A DNA stretch of 64,000 bases, taken from assembly GCA_963796485.1 (NCBI GenBank), contig CAWCLV010000006.1, positions 186,001 through 250,000 of the forward strand, read 5' to 3'. Every line of letters starts with the position of its first letter. Within the stretch, counting starts at the first letter, position 1. Below the pieces are notes generated by a model, which saw nothing but the letters and a program-made list of their open reading frames with translations, did not search any database and was not told where the DNA came from. The position numbers and the translations under genes were made by a program. This DNA is from CAWCDJ01 sp963796485. GTDB lineage: Bacteria; Acidobacteriota; Terriglobia; Bryobacterales; Bryobacteraceae. Positions 7,151-15,830 of this stretch are shown piece after piece.

Positions 7151-8362
7151 TTATCGCACCCGCTTCAGGTGCCTTTCCCAAATGACGCCGAATCGACTGA
7201 ACGCCTCCGCGCGGCCCCTTCCCGAGACCAGCCACACCGCTTCCGCCGCCGCCCAGGCAAAGTACGCTCCTACAAAGAAAGGACGCCCCAGGCCGGAAGG
7301 CGACAGCGCGAATTGCGCCGCCCACAGCACGAACAGACCCGCCGCCTCCCACCAGACCAGCCGCATCCGCGCCAGCAACAGCGCGCCCACCAGCGACTGC
7401 CCCAGCGTCATCAGCAGTTCCATCACCTGTTCCGGATCGAGCGGAATCGCGGCCGGAACACCCAGGCTCACCGAGTACACGATCGGCAGCATCGCCGCCA
7501 GCAGCGTCCACTGGTTGATGTTGCTCGAGACCATGTTCATCAGCGCCATCGGCGCCCGGTCCACCGTCCGCGCCCAATAGAACGCCGAGACCTTTTCGGG
7601 GAACTCCGAAACGAACGGCGCTACCCACTGAACGAAGACGAAGTTCGAGATCCCCGCCACGGCCGAGAGCGCCAGCAGGCTCGCCAGAAAGGGCTCCGCC
7701 ATGAAATAAATCAGGGCGCCGCCCACCACAAACAATCCCGTAATGGCCGCAATGCGCGCCACCCTGGGGGCCGTGACGATCGCTCGCGGCACCGATTCCA
7801 GATCGTCGATGGATTCCGCCCCCTCCGCCGGCATGCGCTGCAGTACCGCCAGATAGGCGGCGTAGACCATGATCAGAATCGCCGCGTCCCACAGGTTCAG
7901 CGTCCGTTTCGCCGCCACCACCATCATCCACGCCATCGATGCCAGCAGGCCGATCACCTCGACCGACTGTTCGTCGCGCAGCCGGATCTCCCGCAGCGGC
8001 TTGCCGTGCCTGCGGCGGTGGAAGAAGGAGGCCGTGGCGTAGATCATCGGCCATCCCAGCCCGGTCAGCAGCCGCAGGGCGCCCGTCAGGTTCGCCATCA
8101 GCAGCGGAACCTGCCGCTGCCAGGCGAGCACGGCCTCCACGGCGAATTCCGGCAGGGTTTGCAGCCATGCCAGAATCGCCAGCGCGAAGCCCTGCGCCAT
8201 GAAGAACTGCGCCGATTCCGCCGCCCACGCGATCAGCATGGCGGCGGCCAGAATCGAAGGCGCGGTCCATAGTACGGAGTTCGGCGAAGCCGGCGGGATC
8301 GCGCCGACGGCGAGGATCAGCACCGCGCATAGCGCAACCCTACCGGAATTCGGTTTCGCCAC
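7151..8362 (-). CDS. CaCA-type cation exchanger membrane protein
   Basis: The 403-residue polytopic membrane protein has about ten hydrophobic segments. The two inverted alpha-repeats typical of Ca2+:cation antiporters are visible: AWLQTLPEFAVEAV (Glu72) and APFVSEFPEKVSAF (Glu253 and Glu256). These acidic residues line the ion path in the family. An acidic loop (PAEGAESIDDLESVP) separates the halves. Ion specificity cannot be read from sequence; Ca2+/Na+ or Ca2+/H+ exchange is the usual assignment. Its start lies 23 bases inside nadB and hslV follows 21 bases downstream, so it sits in the middle of a cotranscribed run. Confidence 0.75.
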   Translation of the reverse strand: MAKPNSGRVALCAVLILAVGAIPPASPNSVLWTAPSILAAAMLIAWAAESAQFFMAQGFALAILAWLQTLPEFAVEAVLAWQRQVPLLMANLTGALRLLTGLGWPMIYATASFFHRRRHGKPLREIRLRDEQSVEVIGLLASMAWMMVVAAKRTLNLWDAAILIMVYAAYLAVLQRMPAEGAESIDDLESVPRAIVTAPRVARIAAITGLFVVGGALIYFMAEPFLASLLALSAVAGISNFVFVQWVAPFVSEFPEKVSAFYWARTVDRAPMALMNMVSSNINQWTLLAAMLPIVYSVSLGVPAAIPLDPEQVMELLMTLGQSLVGALLLARMRLVWWEAAGLFVLWAAQFALSPSGLGRPFFVGAYFAWAAAEAVWLVSGRGRAEAFSRFGVIWERHLKRVR

Positions 8363-9800
8363 TGTTCCGCACCACCGAGTGCTTTTCGAATTCCGGCCTT
8401 TTTTCGGCGAAATCGGTTCGGAAGTGCGCCCCCCGGCTCTCCTCGCGCGCCAGCGCGCAGCGGGCGATCAGCCAGGCCACCAGCGCTTCGTTTCGCCCCA
8501 GGTGATCTTCCAGAATATGGCGGGCTTCCTTCAGGCCGGCGGCATCCCGCACGATGCCGCATCGCTCCCAGGCGATCCGCCGCACGTCCGGCCCGCACCC
8601 GGCCGGCGCAGCGGGGGCAATTCCGCGGGGAGCTCCCTTTTCGCGCTCTTCCCGCATCGCCCGTCCCGCACGCGCGCCGAAAACCACTCCTTCGAGCAGC
8701 GAATTGCTGGCCAGCCGGTTCGCGCCGTGCACTCCGGTGCAGGCCGCCTCCCCGGCTGCGTAGAGTCCCGCCAGGGTGGTCCGCCCTTCCAGGTCGGTCC
8801 GCACTCCGCCCATGGCATAATGCGCGGCCGGAGCGATCGGCGCGGCCTGCTTCTCCAGGTCGATCCCGTAGCGGAGGCATGTCTCGTAAATGCGCGGAAA
8901 CCGGCCGCGCGCGAAACCGCGTTCGCGGTGACTCAGGTCGAGCCACACGTGCGCCTCTCCGGTGCGCTTCATCTCCGTCGTAATCGCCCGCGCCACCACG
9001 TCGCGCGGCGCCAGTTCCTTTAATGGATGGTAGCGTTCCATGAACCGCTCGCCCGCGCTGTTCCGCAGGTAGGCGCCCTCGCCGCGCAGAGCCTCGGAGA
9101 GCAGGAACCGGGGCGCTCCTTCCACGTGCAGCGCCGTCGGGTGGAATTGCACGAACTCGATATCCCCGATCTCCGCGCCTGCACGGTAAGCCATCGCGAC
9201 GCCATCTCCCGTGGCTACCTCCGGGTTGGTGGTATTCAGGTACACCGCGCCGAGGCCTCCGGTGGCCAGCAGCACCGCGCGTGCCGCGATCGCTTCGTGG
9301 ACCCACGCGCCCCGCACCACACCGTCTTCCGCCAGCAGCTCCGTAATGGCCGAGTGGCTGCGGAACGTGACGTTCGCGAGCGAGGCCGCCTTCCGGTAGA
9401 GGGTTCGCGCAATCTCATGGCCGGTGGAATCGCCGTGCGCGTGCAGCACGCGGTTGCGGCTGTGCGCGCCTTCCCTGGTGAACGCGAGCTTCGTGCCCTC
9501 GCGGTCGAACTCCGCGCCCCAGGCGATCAGTTGCTGGATCGCGCCCGGCCCTTCTTCCACCAGGGTCCGTACTGCCGCGCGGTCGCAAAGGCTGTCGCCC
9601 GCATAGAGGGTGTCCTGCTCGTGGAGCTCGACTTCGTCGTCATCGCTGAGGGCCACCGCAATTCCGCCCTGCGCGTATTCGGAGGACGACTCCTGAAGGC
9701 TCTCCTTGGCCAGCACGAGGACGCTCCCGGCTTCCGCCAGTTCGATGGCGGCGCGCAGCCCCGCGACGCCTGCTCCAATCACCAGGAAATCCGGTTTCAT
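8340..9800 (-). CDS. nadB: L-aspartate oxidase
   Basis: The 486-residue FAD enzyme oxidises L-aspartate to iminoaspartate, the first step of bacterial NAD synthesis. The N-terminal Rossmann motif is VIGAGVAGLRAAIELAEAG. The flavin-attached region SSSEYAQGGIAVAL, the substrate loop FTREGAHSRNRVLHAHGDS and the family motif ATGGLGAVYLNTTNP follow, then AAHYAMGGVRTDLEGRTTLA and NRLASNSLLEGVVFG near the C-terminus. These distinguish NadB from succinate dehydrogenase flavoproteins only partly, but the short C-terminal domain and length favour NadB. nadA and nadC are not in the window. acyP lies 30 bases upstream and the exchanger overlaps downstream. Confidence 0.93.
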   Translation of the reverse strand: MKPDFLVIGAGVAGLRAAIELAEAGSVLVLAKESLQESSSEYAQGGIAVALSDDDEVELHEQDTLYAGDSLCDRAAVRTLVEEGPGAIQQLIAWGAEFDREGTKLAFTREGAHSRNRVLHAHGDSTGHEIARTLYRKAASLANVTFRSHSAITELLAEDGVVRGAWVHEAIAARAVLLATGGLGAVYLNTTNPEVATGDGVAMAYRAGAEIGDIEFVQFHPTALHVEGAPRFLLSEALRGEGAYLRNSAGERFMERYHPLKELAPRDVVARAITTEMKRTGEAHVWLDLSHRERGFARGRFPRIYETCLRYGIDLEKQAAPIAPAAHYAMGGVRTDLEGRTTLAGLYAAGEAACTGVHGANRLASNSLLEGVVFGARAGRAMREEREKGAPRGIAPAAPAGCGPDVRRIAWERCGIVRDAAGLKEARHILEDHLGRNEALVAWLIARCALAREESRGAHFRTDFAEKRPEFEKHSVVRNSGETEFR

Positions 9801-9830
9801 CGGCTACCTGCGATCATAGCAGCCAGCCCT

Positions 9831-10115
9831 CTATACCTCGATGTCGAAGTCGCGGTAGTCGTGCACGGCCGCTTCCTGCTCGTCCACGCCTCGAACGTCC
9901 GCCCAGCGCGGGCCGCGGTAGAGCAGCGCCGCCATCTGCTCCAACTTCTCTCGCGGACCCACCGCGTAGACCTCCACCCGGCCGTCGTCAAGGTTCCTGG
10001 CGTATCCGGTGATCCCCAATTCCGATGCGGCCTTTTGCGCGAAATACCGGAACCCCACACCCTGCACGCGTCCCCGCACGTACCAGAGCCGCGCCTCGTT
10101 CCGCTTCTTCGCCAT
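9831..10115 (-). CDS. acyP: acylphosphatase
   Basis: The 94-residue enzyme hydrolyses carboxyl-phosphate bonds of acylphosphates. It has the family length and both catalytic residues: Arg23 in RGRVQGVGFRYF and Asn41 in GYARNLDDGRVEV. The second conserved region (VEVYAVGPREKLEQM) follows. The protein is cytosolic with no signal peptide. It lies between the DUF72 gene (12 bases upstream) and nadB (30 bases downstream), all on the minus strand, so it is probably part of one transcription unit. Confidence 0.95.
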   Translation of the reverse strand: MAKKRNEARLWYVRGRVQGVGFRYFAQKAASELGITGYARNLDDGRVEVYAVGPREKLEQMAALLYRGPRWADVRGVDEQEAAVHDYRDFDIEV

Positions 10116-10127
10116 CTTCTCAGCAGA

Positions 10128-10859
10128 TCACAGATTTCCACCTGCCGCCCCGGCAACCCGCCTGCGCAGCATCTCCGCGTTGAGGGCCCCTTCGGGCGAT
10201 TCTTCGTGTTTGAACATCAGGTACAGGTCGCGCCCGGTTTCGAGCAGCTCGCAGGATCTCCGGCCGATGGCCTCGATATCGGCCCCGGTGTACTCCGGTT
10301 TCCGCAGCCGGTAGTAAACGAAATCGGCCGTGATCACCTCCGGAACCTCGAGCTTTTCCGATTCCGCCACGCACAGCGAGACGTTCTTTTCCCGGAGCAC
10401 GCTATAGACTTCCCCGGTCAGCCAGGAGGGGTGCCGGAATTCGAACGCATAGCGCAGGCCGGCCGGCAGCAGCGCGAGGTAGGCCGCCAGCCGCTCCACG
10501 TCGCATTTCAACTGCGGCGGCAACTGGAAGAGCACCGGCCCGAGCCGGCGCGCGGTTCGCAGCGGGTCGATCATGCGGAAAAACAGCTCGGTGGCTTCTT
10601 CCGCGTTTTGCAGCCGCTTGATGTGCGTGATCCGCTGGTTCGCCTTGACGGCGAAGACGAAGCCCGCCGGCGTCGCCTCCACCCAGTTTTTCAGCGTGGC
10701 CGCCGAGGGCAGCCGGCGGAAGGTGTAATTGATTTCCACGCAATTGAGCCGTTCCGCGTAGTGTTCGAGGAACCGCTTGGCCGGCAGTTTCGCCGGGTAA
10801 AACCCCGGTTTCCAGGCGGGGTACGCAAATCCGGAAGTTCCGGCATAGAGCATCGCCAT
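10128..10859 (-). CDS. DUF72 (YecE-like) TIM-barrel protein
   Basis: The 243-residue protein starts LYAGTSGFAYPAWKPGFYP, the hallmark N-terminus of the DUF72 family. It contains ERLNCVEINYTFRRLPS, FVFAVKANQRITHIKRL, PVLFQLPPQLKCD, YAFEFRHPSW and ADFVYYRLR in the usual order. The family has a TIM-barrel fold and is widespread, but its biochemical role is not settled. The start is either the ATG at 10859 or the one two codons later. It begins only 31 bases from the divergent membrane-protein gene at 10891, so both promoters must share that gap or overlap the coding ends. Confidence 0.9.
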   Translation of the reverse strand: MAMLYAGTSGFAYPAWKPGFYPAKLPAKRFLEHYAERLNCVEINYTFRRLPSAATLKNWVEATPAGFVFAVKANQRITHIKRLQNAEEATELFFRMIDPLRTARRLGPVLFQLPPQLKCDVERLAAYLALLPAGLRYAFEFRHPSWLTGEVYSVLREKNVSLCVAESEKLEVPEVITADFVYYRLRKPEYTGADIEAIGRRSCELLETGRDLYLMFKHEESPEGALNAEMLRRRVAGAAGGNL

Positions 10860-10890
10860 GGCTTATCATTATCTCTGTCCGGAGATCCAC

Positions 10891-11235
10891 ATGCTGGCAC
10901 ACATCCTGATCAGTTGGGTTTTGAGCGCACTGGCGCTGTGGCTCGTGGCGAAGATCATCCCCGGAATCGAGGTGCGCGATTTCGGCGTGGCCATGATCGC
11001 CACCGTGATCATTGGGCTGGTGAACGCCGTGATCGGGCCGGTGGTCAAGTTTTTCAGCTTCCCCCTGATCCTGCTGACGTTGGGGCTCTTTCTGCTGATC
11101 ATCAACGCCGGCTTGCTGAAGCTGGCGGCCTTCTTCACCCCGGGGTTCAAAGTTCGCGGATTTATCCCCGCGTTGCTGGGATCGGTCGTGTTGACCCTCC
11201 TGACCTCGGTCCTGCGGCACATCGTATTCCGATAA
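10891..11235 (+). CDS. phage-holin-family four-helix membrane protein (YvlD-like)
   Basis: The 114-residue protein has four hydrophobic segments and the family sequence NAVIGPVVKFFSFPLILLTL followed by GLFLLIINAGLLKL. This is the 4-TMS holin/YvlD family of small membrane proteins, whose function in bacteria is mostly unknown. I chose the ATG at 10891 because GGAG lies 6 bases upstream and the segment before it (to 10858) is not hydrophobic. Its TAA stop shares a base with the ATG of glcE (TAATG), so the two are translationally coupled. Confidence 0.85.
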   Translation: MLAHILISWVLSALALWLVAKIIPGIEVRDFGVAMIATVIIGLVNAVIGPVVKFFSFPLILLTLGLFLLIINAGLLKLAAFFTPGFKVRGFIPALLGSVVLTLLTSVLRHIVFR

Positions 11236-12380
11236 TGCAAACTCCCGAAAGCGCCGGACAACTCGCCGAAGCCCTCCACCGTGCCGCCGCGCACGAGCGC
11301 ACCATCTCCCTTTCCGGCAATTCCAGCAAACAGCGGATGGCCGGCCCGCCCGGTACGGCCGACGAGTGCATTTCCACGAAGTGCCTCGACCGCGTCCTCG
11401 AATACGAGCCGCACGACCTCACCATCAGCGTTCAGGCGGGGCTCCCGTGGAAGGAACTGGAGCGGACCCTGGGCGCCAACCGGCAGATGGTGCCGCTCGA
11501 TCCGCCGTTCGCCGGTTCCGCCACGGTGGGCGGAGTGGTGGCGTCCAATTCCAGCGGGCCGCGGCGGCGCCTCTACGGCACGGCGCGCGACATGGTCATC
11601 GGGATGGAGTTCGCCACCGTCGAGGGCAAACTGGTCCGCTCCGGCGGGATGGTGGTCAAAAACGTCGCCGGGCTGGACATGGCGAAGCTGATGATCGGAT
11701 CCTTCGGGACGCTGGCCGCCATGGCGGTCGTGAACTTCAAAGTGACGCCGGCGCCGGAACTGGAGCGCAGCTTTCTGCTTAGCTTCCGCACATTGGCCGA
11801 GGCCGTCGAGGCCCGCAACCGCATTCTGTCCGGCGTCTTGCAGCCGTCCGCCGTCGATTTGCTCAATCCCGCCGCCGCGGCCACGCTCGGCAACCGCGAG
11901 TGGATGCTGGCCATCCGTGCCGGCGGCAATGCGGAAACCATCCAGCGATACGAACGGGAGTTGGCGGCGCTCACCGAAGGCCTGGGTTACGACGGCGAGC
12001 GTCAAACGGAATTGTGGGAGCACATCGGCCAGTTCACCCCGAACTTCCTGGGCCGTTACACGAATGGCGCGGTGGCACGGGTCTCATGTACCCTTAAAGA
12101 GGTGGGCGCCGCCATGGAATTGTTCGAAGGCCCCGCCCTGGCACGCGCCGGATCGGGCGTCTGCTACGGGTACTTCGAGCAGGCCGGAGCCGCGGGAGAG
12201 TGGCTCACCCGAGCGGCCGGAAGGTGGAAAGCGGTGCTTGAATTCTCCCCGGACGACCGGCGTGTGGATTTCGACCTTTGGCCCTCGCCCGGCGGCGATC
12301 TGGAACTGATGCGCAAGGTCAAACAGCTTTTCGATCCCGGGGGATTATTGAATCGTGGGCGGCTCTATGGTCGCATCTGA
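11235..12380 (+). CDS. glcE: glycolate oxidase FAD-binding subunit GlcE
   Basis: The 381-residue protein is one subunit of the membrane-associated glycolate dehydrogenase GlcDEF, which turns glycolate into glyoxylate. The PCMH-type FAD-binding domain shows ISLSGNSSKQRMAGPP, VQAGLPWKELERTL, PLDPPFAGSATVGGVVASN, GTARDMVIGMEF and GMVVKNVAGLDMAKLMIGS. The C-terminus FDPGGLLNRGRLYG is the common end of this oxidase family. It is coupled to the upstream membrane protein by a TAATG overlap and overlaps glcF by 14 or 26 bases depending on the glcF start. No glcD is in the window. Confidence 0.9.
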   Translation: MQTPESAGQLAEALHRAAAHERTISLSGNSSKQRMAGPPGTADECISTKCLDRVLEYEPHDLTISVQAGLPWKELERTLGANRQMVPLDPPFAGSATVGGVVASNSSGPRRRLYGTARDMVIGMEFATVEGKLVRSGGMVVKNVAGLDMAKLMIGSFGTLAAMAVVNFKVTPAPELERSFLLSFRTLAEAVEARNRILSGVLQPSAVDLLNPAAAATLGNREWMLAIRAGGNAETIQRYERELAALTEGLGYDGERQTELWEHIGQFTPNFLGRYTNGAVARVSCTLKEVGAAMELFEGPALARAGSGVCYGYFEQAGAAGEWLTRAAGRWKAVLEFSPDDRRVDFDLWPSPGGDLELMRKVKQLFDPGGLLNRGRLYGRI

Positions 12381-13659
12381 AATTCAGCATTCCGGACCCA
12401 GCCAGTTCGACCTGGACCGCTGCGTGCATTGCGGCCTTTGCCTGAATGCCTGCCCGACATACCGCGAACTTGGCCTGGAGATGGATTCGCCGCGCGGCCG
12501 TGTCTACCAGATGGTGCAGGTGGCCAATGGCGCGCCGATCACGCCATCGTACATCGAACACATCGGCCTTTGTCTCGCGTGCCGGGGCTGCGAGTCCGCC
12601 TGCCCGTCCGGCGTGCCGTACGGCCGCATGATCGAGGATGCCCGCGCGCAGATCGAGGCCATGCAGTCTCGCGGCGCCATCGCCCGGGGGTTCCGGCGCT
12701 TCGCATTCGGCAGGGTGCTCCAGTCGCGAGGCTGGTTGACCGCCGCCGGCTCGCTGCTATACCTGTATGAGGCCAGCGGGGTGAAACGGCTGGTCCGGGC
12801 GCTCGGCTTCCTGCACCTTCTCGGGCGTCTGGGCGACCTGGAAGAACTCGCGCCTTCCGCCGAGCCCCCCTTCTTCTTCAGCCAGATCGGCAGGACGTTT
12901 CCGGCCGACGGTGTCCGCCGCCACCGCGTGGCGTTCCTGGCCGGCTGTATCGCCAACGTAGCGTTCGCGCGGCTCAACGAAGCGACCGTCCGGGTGCTCC
13001 AGCGCAACGGATGCGAGGTCGTCGTGCCCGAAGGCCAGGGCTGCTGCGGCGCCCTGCACGTCCATTCCGGCCTGAAAACCGAAGCCCGGGCGCTGGCGAG
13101 ACGCAATATCGACGCCATCGCTTCCGGCGAATTCGACGCCATCATCACCAACGCCGCCGGCTGCGGATCCACCCTGAAGGAATACGGGGAACTTCTCGCG
13201 GACGACCCGGCCTATGCCGCGAAGGCCCGTGAATTCGCGGAGCACATGCGCGACATCACGGAGTTTCTCGCCGGGCTGGAACTGAACCCCCGCATGGGTC
13301 CGGTCAACGCCGCCGTGACCTACCAGGATTCCTGCCATCTGGCGCACGGACAGCGAATTCGCAGCGCTCCGCGCAAGCTGCTGGCCGCCATTCCGGGCCT
13401 GAATCTGATCGAGTTGCCCGGCTCCGACATCTGCTGCGGCAGCGCCGGCATCTACAACATGGTTGAGAGCGAGATGTCCGCCGCCATCCTGGCCACCAAG
13501 ATGGAAGCGGTGAATTCGACGCACGCGGAGATTGTCGCCACCGCCAACCCCGGCTGCCTGTTGCAACTCGAGGCCGGCGTCCGCCGCCACGGCGCGAAGC
13601 AGCGGGTCATGCACGTGGTGGAAGTTCTGGACCTGGCGTATAAGAACGCAAAAGCGTAG
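12367..13659 (+). CDS. glcF: glycolate oxidase iron-sulfur subunit GlcF
   Basis: The 430-residue protein carries electrons from the flavin subunits to the quinone pool. Two 4Fe-4S sites are present, CVHCGLCLNACP (residues about 19-30) and CLACRGCESACP (about 68-79). Two CCG domains follow: GQGCCGALHVHSG with its partner cysteine in LAGCIANV, and DICCGSAGIYN with QDSCHLAHGQR. The ATG at 12367 is preferred, but GTG at 12355 is in frame and has GGGGGA about 10 bases upstream, which would add four residues. Either start overlaps glcE. A large palindromic repeat begins 20 bases after the stop. Confidence 0.92.
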   Translation: MVASEIQHSGPSQFDLDRCVHCGLCLNACPTYRELGLEMDSPRGRVYQMVQVANGAPITPSYIEHIGLCLACRGCESACPSGVPYGRMIEDARAQIEAMQSRGAIARGFRRFAFGRVLQSRGWLTAAGSLLYLYEASGVKRLVRALGFLHLLGRLGDLEELAPSAEPPFFFSQIGRTFPADGVRRHRVAFLAGCIANVAFARLNEATVRVLQRNGCEVVVPEGQGCCGALHVHSGLKTEARALARRNIDAIASGEFDAIITNAAGCGSTLKEYGELLADDPAYAAKAREFAEHMRDITEFLAGLELNPRMGPVNAAVTYQDSCHLAHGQRIRSAPRKLLAAIPGLNLIELPGSDICCGSAGIYNMVESEMSAAILATKMEAVNSTHAEIVATANPGCLLQLEAGVRRHGAKQRVMHVVEVLDLAYKNAKA

Positions 13660-13679
13660 GCTCGGCAGCCGGCTTAACA

Positions 13680-13742
13680 CCGGGCAGGCCAGGAGGCCTA
13701 CCCCACTTACCGCAAGTGGGGCAGGCCTCCTGGCCTGCCCGG
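13680..13742. repeat. palindromic repeat, locus A (29-bp arms, 5-base loop)
   Basis: Two 29-base arms, 13680-13708 and 13714-13742, are inverted copies with one mismatch (an A where the partner predicts G), separated by ACCGC. The core is GGCAGGCCAGGAGGCCT, present in four other places in this window (24747-24812, 29042-29080, 29193-29276, 58469-58546). It lies 20 bases after glcF and could also end its transcript, but no T-run follows. Because it recurs with the same core and with interrupted forms, it is a dispersed element rather than a simple terminator. Confidence 0.85.
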
Positions 13743-13827
13743 TTTTGACTTTGGCCTGCAAAGCGGGGACTGGCAGATGAGCCTCGTTCGCGAGTTCGGT
13801 GTTGCGCCTGATTGAGGCCCGGATCGA

Positions 13828-13935
13828 GTGACCTGCGGCAAATGCAAGGTCGCGATGCGGGAAGTCAAAGGCCATGCCCCAGGTGCCGCCGGATCCGGAT
13901 TCAGAAACCAAAGAGCCGTCAGGGCGGAACCGGTG
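13828..13935 (+). pseudogene. broken small zinc-ribbon protein gene
   Basis: The frame starting GTG at 13828 (GAGG 9 bases upstream) reads TCGKCKVAMREVKGH, then loses sense. One frame over, the sequence right after it reads CPRCRRIRIQKPKSRQ. Joined, they give CxxC-(x)n-CPRC, a two-knuckle zinc ribbon of the kind found in very short bacterial proteins. The break is near 13873-13876, where the frame changes and the usual linker between knuckles is missing. The rest of the 13743-14003 interval shows nothing else recognisable. This is a tentative call on a short stretch. Confidence 0.35.
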
Positions 13936-14003
13936 AGAGCGCGGTTACGCCTTCCACCGGACCCCGGCAGTCCACTCCAGCGCCGCTCGCCACAAAGGTC
14001 GCG

Positions 14004-15824
14004 TTACGGCGCGGGCTGCAACTCCTGGTCCTTGTACTGCAACTGGTACAGCTTCCAGTAAATACCGCGGTGCGCGAGCAACTCCTGGTGCGTTCCCGAT
14101 TCGCGCAACTGGCCCTTGTGCATTACCAGGATGCGGTCGGCCCGCTGGATCGTCGATAGCCGGTGCGCGATGATGATCGAAGTGCGCCCCTCCACCATGC
14201 GCGCGAGCGCGTCCCGCACGCGGAACTCGGTCTCGGTATCGACGCTGGAGGTGGCTTCGTCCAGGATCAGGTACCGCGGGTTGTGCGCCAGGGCCCGCGC
14301 GAAGCTGATCAGCTGCTTTTGTCCCGTGGAAAGGCCGCTCCCCCGCTCGCGGATCGGGTGGCGGAACCCCTCCGGCAAGGTGCGGATGAAATCCAACAGG
14401 TTCACCTGTTCGGCGGCGGTCTCCACCTCTTCCGGCAGAATCGCCTCCGTTCCCAGCCGGATATTTTCCTCGAGCGTCCCGGTGAAGAGGTAGGGATCCT
14501 GCAGCACCACACCGAACTGCCGCCGCAGCTCGAGCGGATCGAAAAGCCGGATATCGACTCCGCCCACCCGGATGTTGCCTTTCTGTACGTCGTAGAACCG
14601 CAGTAGCAGGCTAATCAGCGTGGTCTTCCCGGCCCCGGTGTGCCCGACCACCGCGATCGTCTCGCCCGGCCGGATCCGGAAACTGACGTCGCGCAGCACC
14701 CAATCGTCGTCTTTGTACGCGAACCACACGTGATCGAATTCGATCTCCGCGATTGCCCGGGGTGCTTCCTGCGGCGAGTCGGGGGGCAGCACGGCGGCGT
14801 CGGTGTCGAGCAGCTTGAAGATGCGTTCGGAAGAGGCCATCGCGGATTGCAGGATGTTGTACTTCTCGCTGAGGTCCTGGATGGGCCGGAAAAACCGCAG
14901 CCCATATTGCAGGAATGCCACGATCACGCCAAGCGTGAGGGCGCCCGATTCCACGCGGAAGCCGCCCACCGTGAGCAACGCCGCCAGGGCGAGCATGGAG
15001 ATGAATTCCACCACCGGGTAAAACCAGCCGTAGGCCCAGATCGCGTCTTTATACGCGTTCATGTGGTCGCGGTTGACCACTTCGAATTCCTCCATGCTGC
15101 GCCGTTCGCGGTTGAATAGTTGCAGCACGACGATCCCGGTGATGTGCTCCTGGAGATACGAGTTGATCTTGGCGATGGCGACCCGGATCCGCCGGTAGCT
15201 TTGGGTCACGGTGCGGCGGAAGAAGGCCGTTACCAGGATTACCAACGGCATGGCCGCCAGCATAATGAACGTGAGAGCCGGGCTCATGTTGAACATGACC
15301 GCCAGGATCAGCGCGAGGACCAGCACATCGCCCAGAATGGTCACCAGGCCGGAGGCAAACAGGTCGTTCAAAACGTCTACGTCGGTGGTGACGCGCGTGA
15401 CCAGGCGGCCCACCGGGTTTCGGTCGTAAAACGCCAGGTCCAGCCGCTGGAGGTGCTCCATCAGTTGGCGCCGCAGGTCGAACATGGCCAACTGGCCGGT
15501 GTACTGCATCAGGTAAGTCTGCGCGAACTCGGTGAGGAACGTGCCGATCAGTACGCCCAGATAAATCAGGGCGATGCGCGCCAACCCCGCCCGCGGATCG
15601 GCGGGCAGTATCGGGTCGAACAGCGTGTGTACCGGGGTGTTGCTGTGCTGCAGGTAGCGGTCCACGGCCGCACGCGTCAGCAGCGGACCCATCACCTGAA
15701 AGCCGGATTGCAGCAGGAGGAAGAACAGCGAGCCCGCCACCAAACCCCGGTAGGGCCGCATGTAACCCAGAAGCCGCCGCATCAAGCGGTTATCGTATGC
15801 CTTACCGAGGACCTCTTCTTCCAC
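14004..15824 (-). CDS. ABC exporter, fused permease and ATPase (MsbA/YheI-like)
   Basis: The 606-residue half-transporter has a six-helix membrane domain (residues about 25-320) and a nucleotide-binding domain (about 360-595). Walker A is VVGHTGAGKTTLISLLLRF, the Q-loop region VVLQDPYLFTGTLEENI, the signature is GSGLSTGQKQL (LSTGQ in place of LSGGQ, a common variant of this subgroup), Walker B is RYLILDEATSSVD and the H-loop is IIIAHRLSTI. It probably works as a homodimer, as no paired half-transporter lies next to it. Substrate cannot be read; lipids, drugs or peptides are family options. It stands 6 bases after the GH39-like gene stop is reached from the other side, on the same strand. Confidence 0.9.
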   Translation of the reverse strand: MEEEVLGKAYDNRLMRRLLGYMRPYRGLVAGSLFFLLLQSGFQVMGPLLTRAAVDRYLQHSNTPVHTLFDPILPADPRAGLARIALIYLGVLIGTFLTEFAQTYLMQYTGQLAMFDLRRQLMEHLQRLDLAFYDRNPVGRLVTRVTTDVDVLNDLFASGLVTILGDVLVLALILAVMFNMSPALTFIMLAAMPLVILVTAFFRRTVTQSYRRIRVAIAKINSYLQEHITGIVVLQLFNRERRSMEEFEVVNRDHMNAYKDAIWAYGWFYPVVEFISMLALAALLTVGGFRVESGALTLGVIVAFLQYGLRFFRPIQDLSEKYNILQSAMASSERIFKLLDTDAAVLPPDSPQEAPRAIAEIEFDHVWFAYKDDDWVLRDVSFRIRPGETIAVVGHTGAGKTTLISLLLRFYDVQKGNIRVGGVDIRLFDPLELRRQFGVVLQDPYLFTGTLEENIRLGTEAILPEEVETAAEQVNLLDFIRTLPEGFRHPIRERGSGLSTGQKQLISFARALAHNPRYLILDEATSSVDTETEFRVRDALARMVEGRTSIIIAHRLSTIQRADRILVMHKGQLRESGTHQELLAHRGIYWKLYQLQYKDQELQPAP

Positions 15825-15830
15825 TAATTT

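Noticed and set aside
13680..13742. Rho-independent terminator of glcF.
   Set aside because: The stem is far too long and no T-run follows; the core recurs elsewhere in the window.
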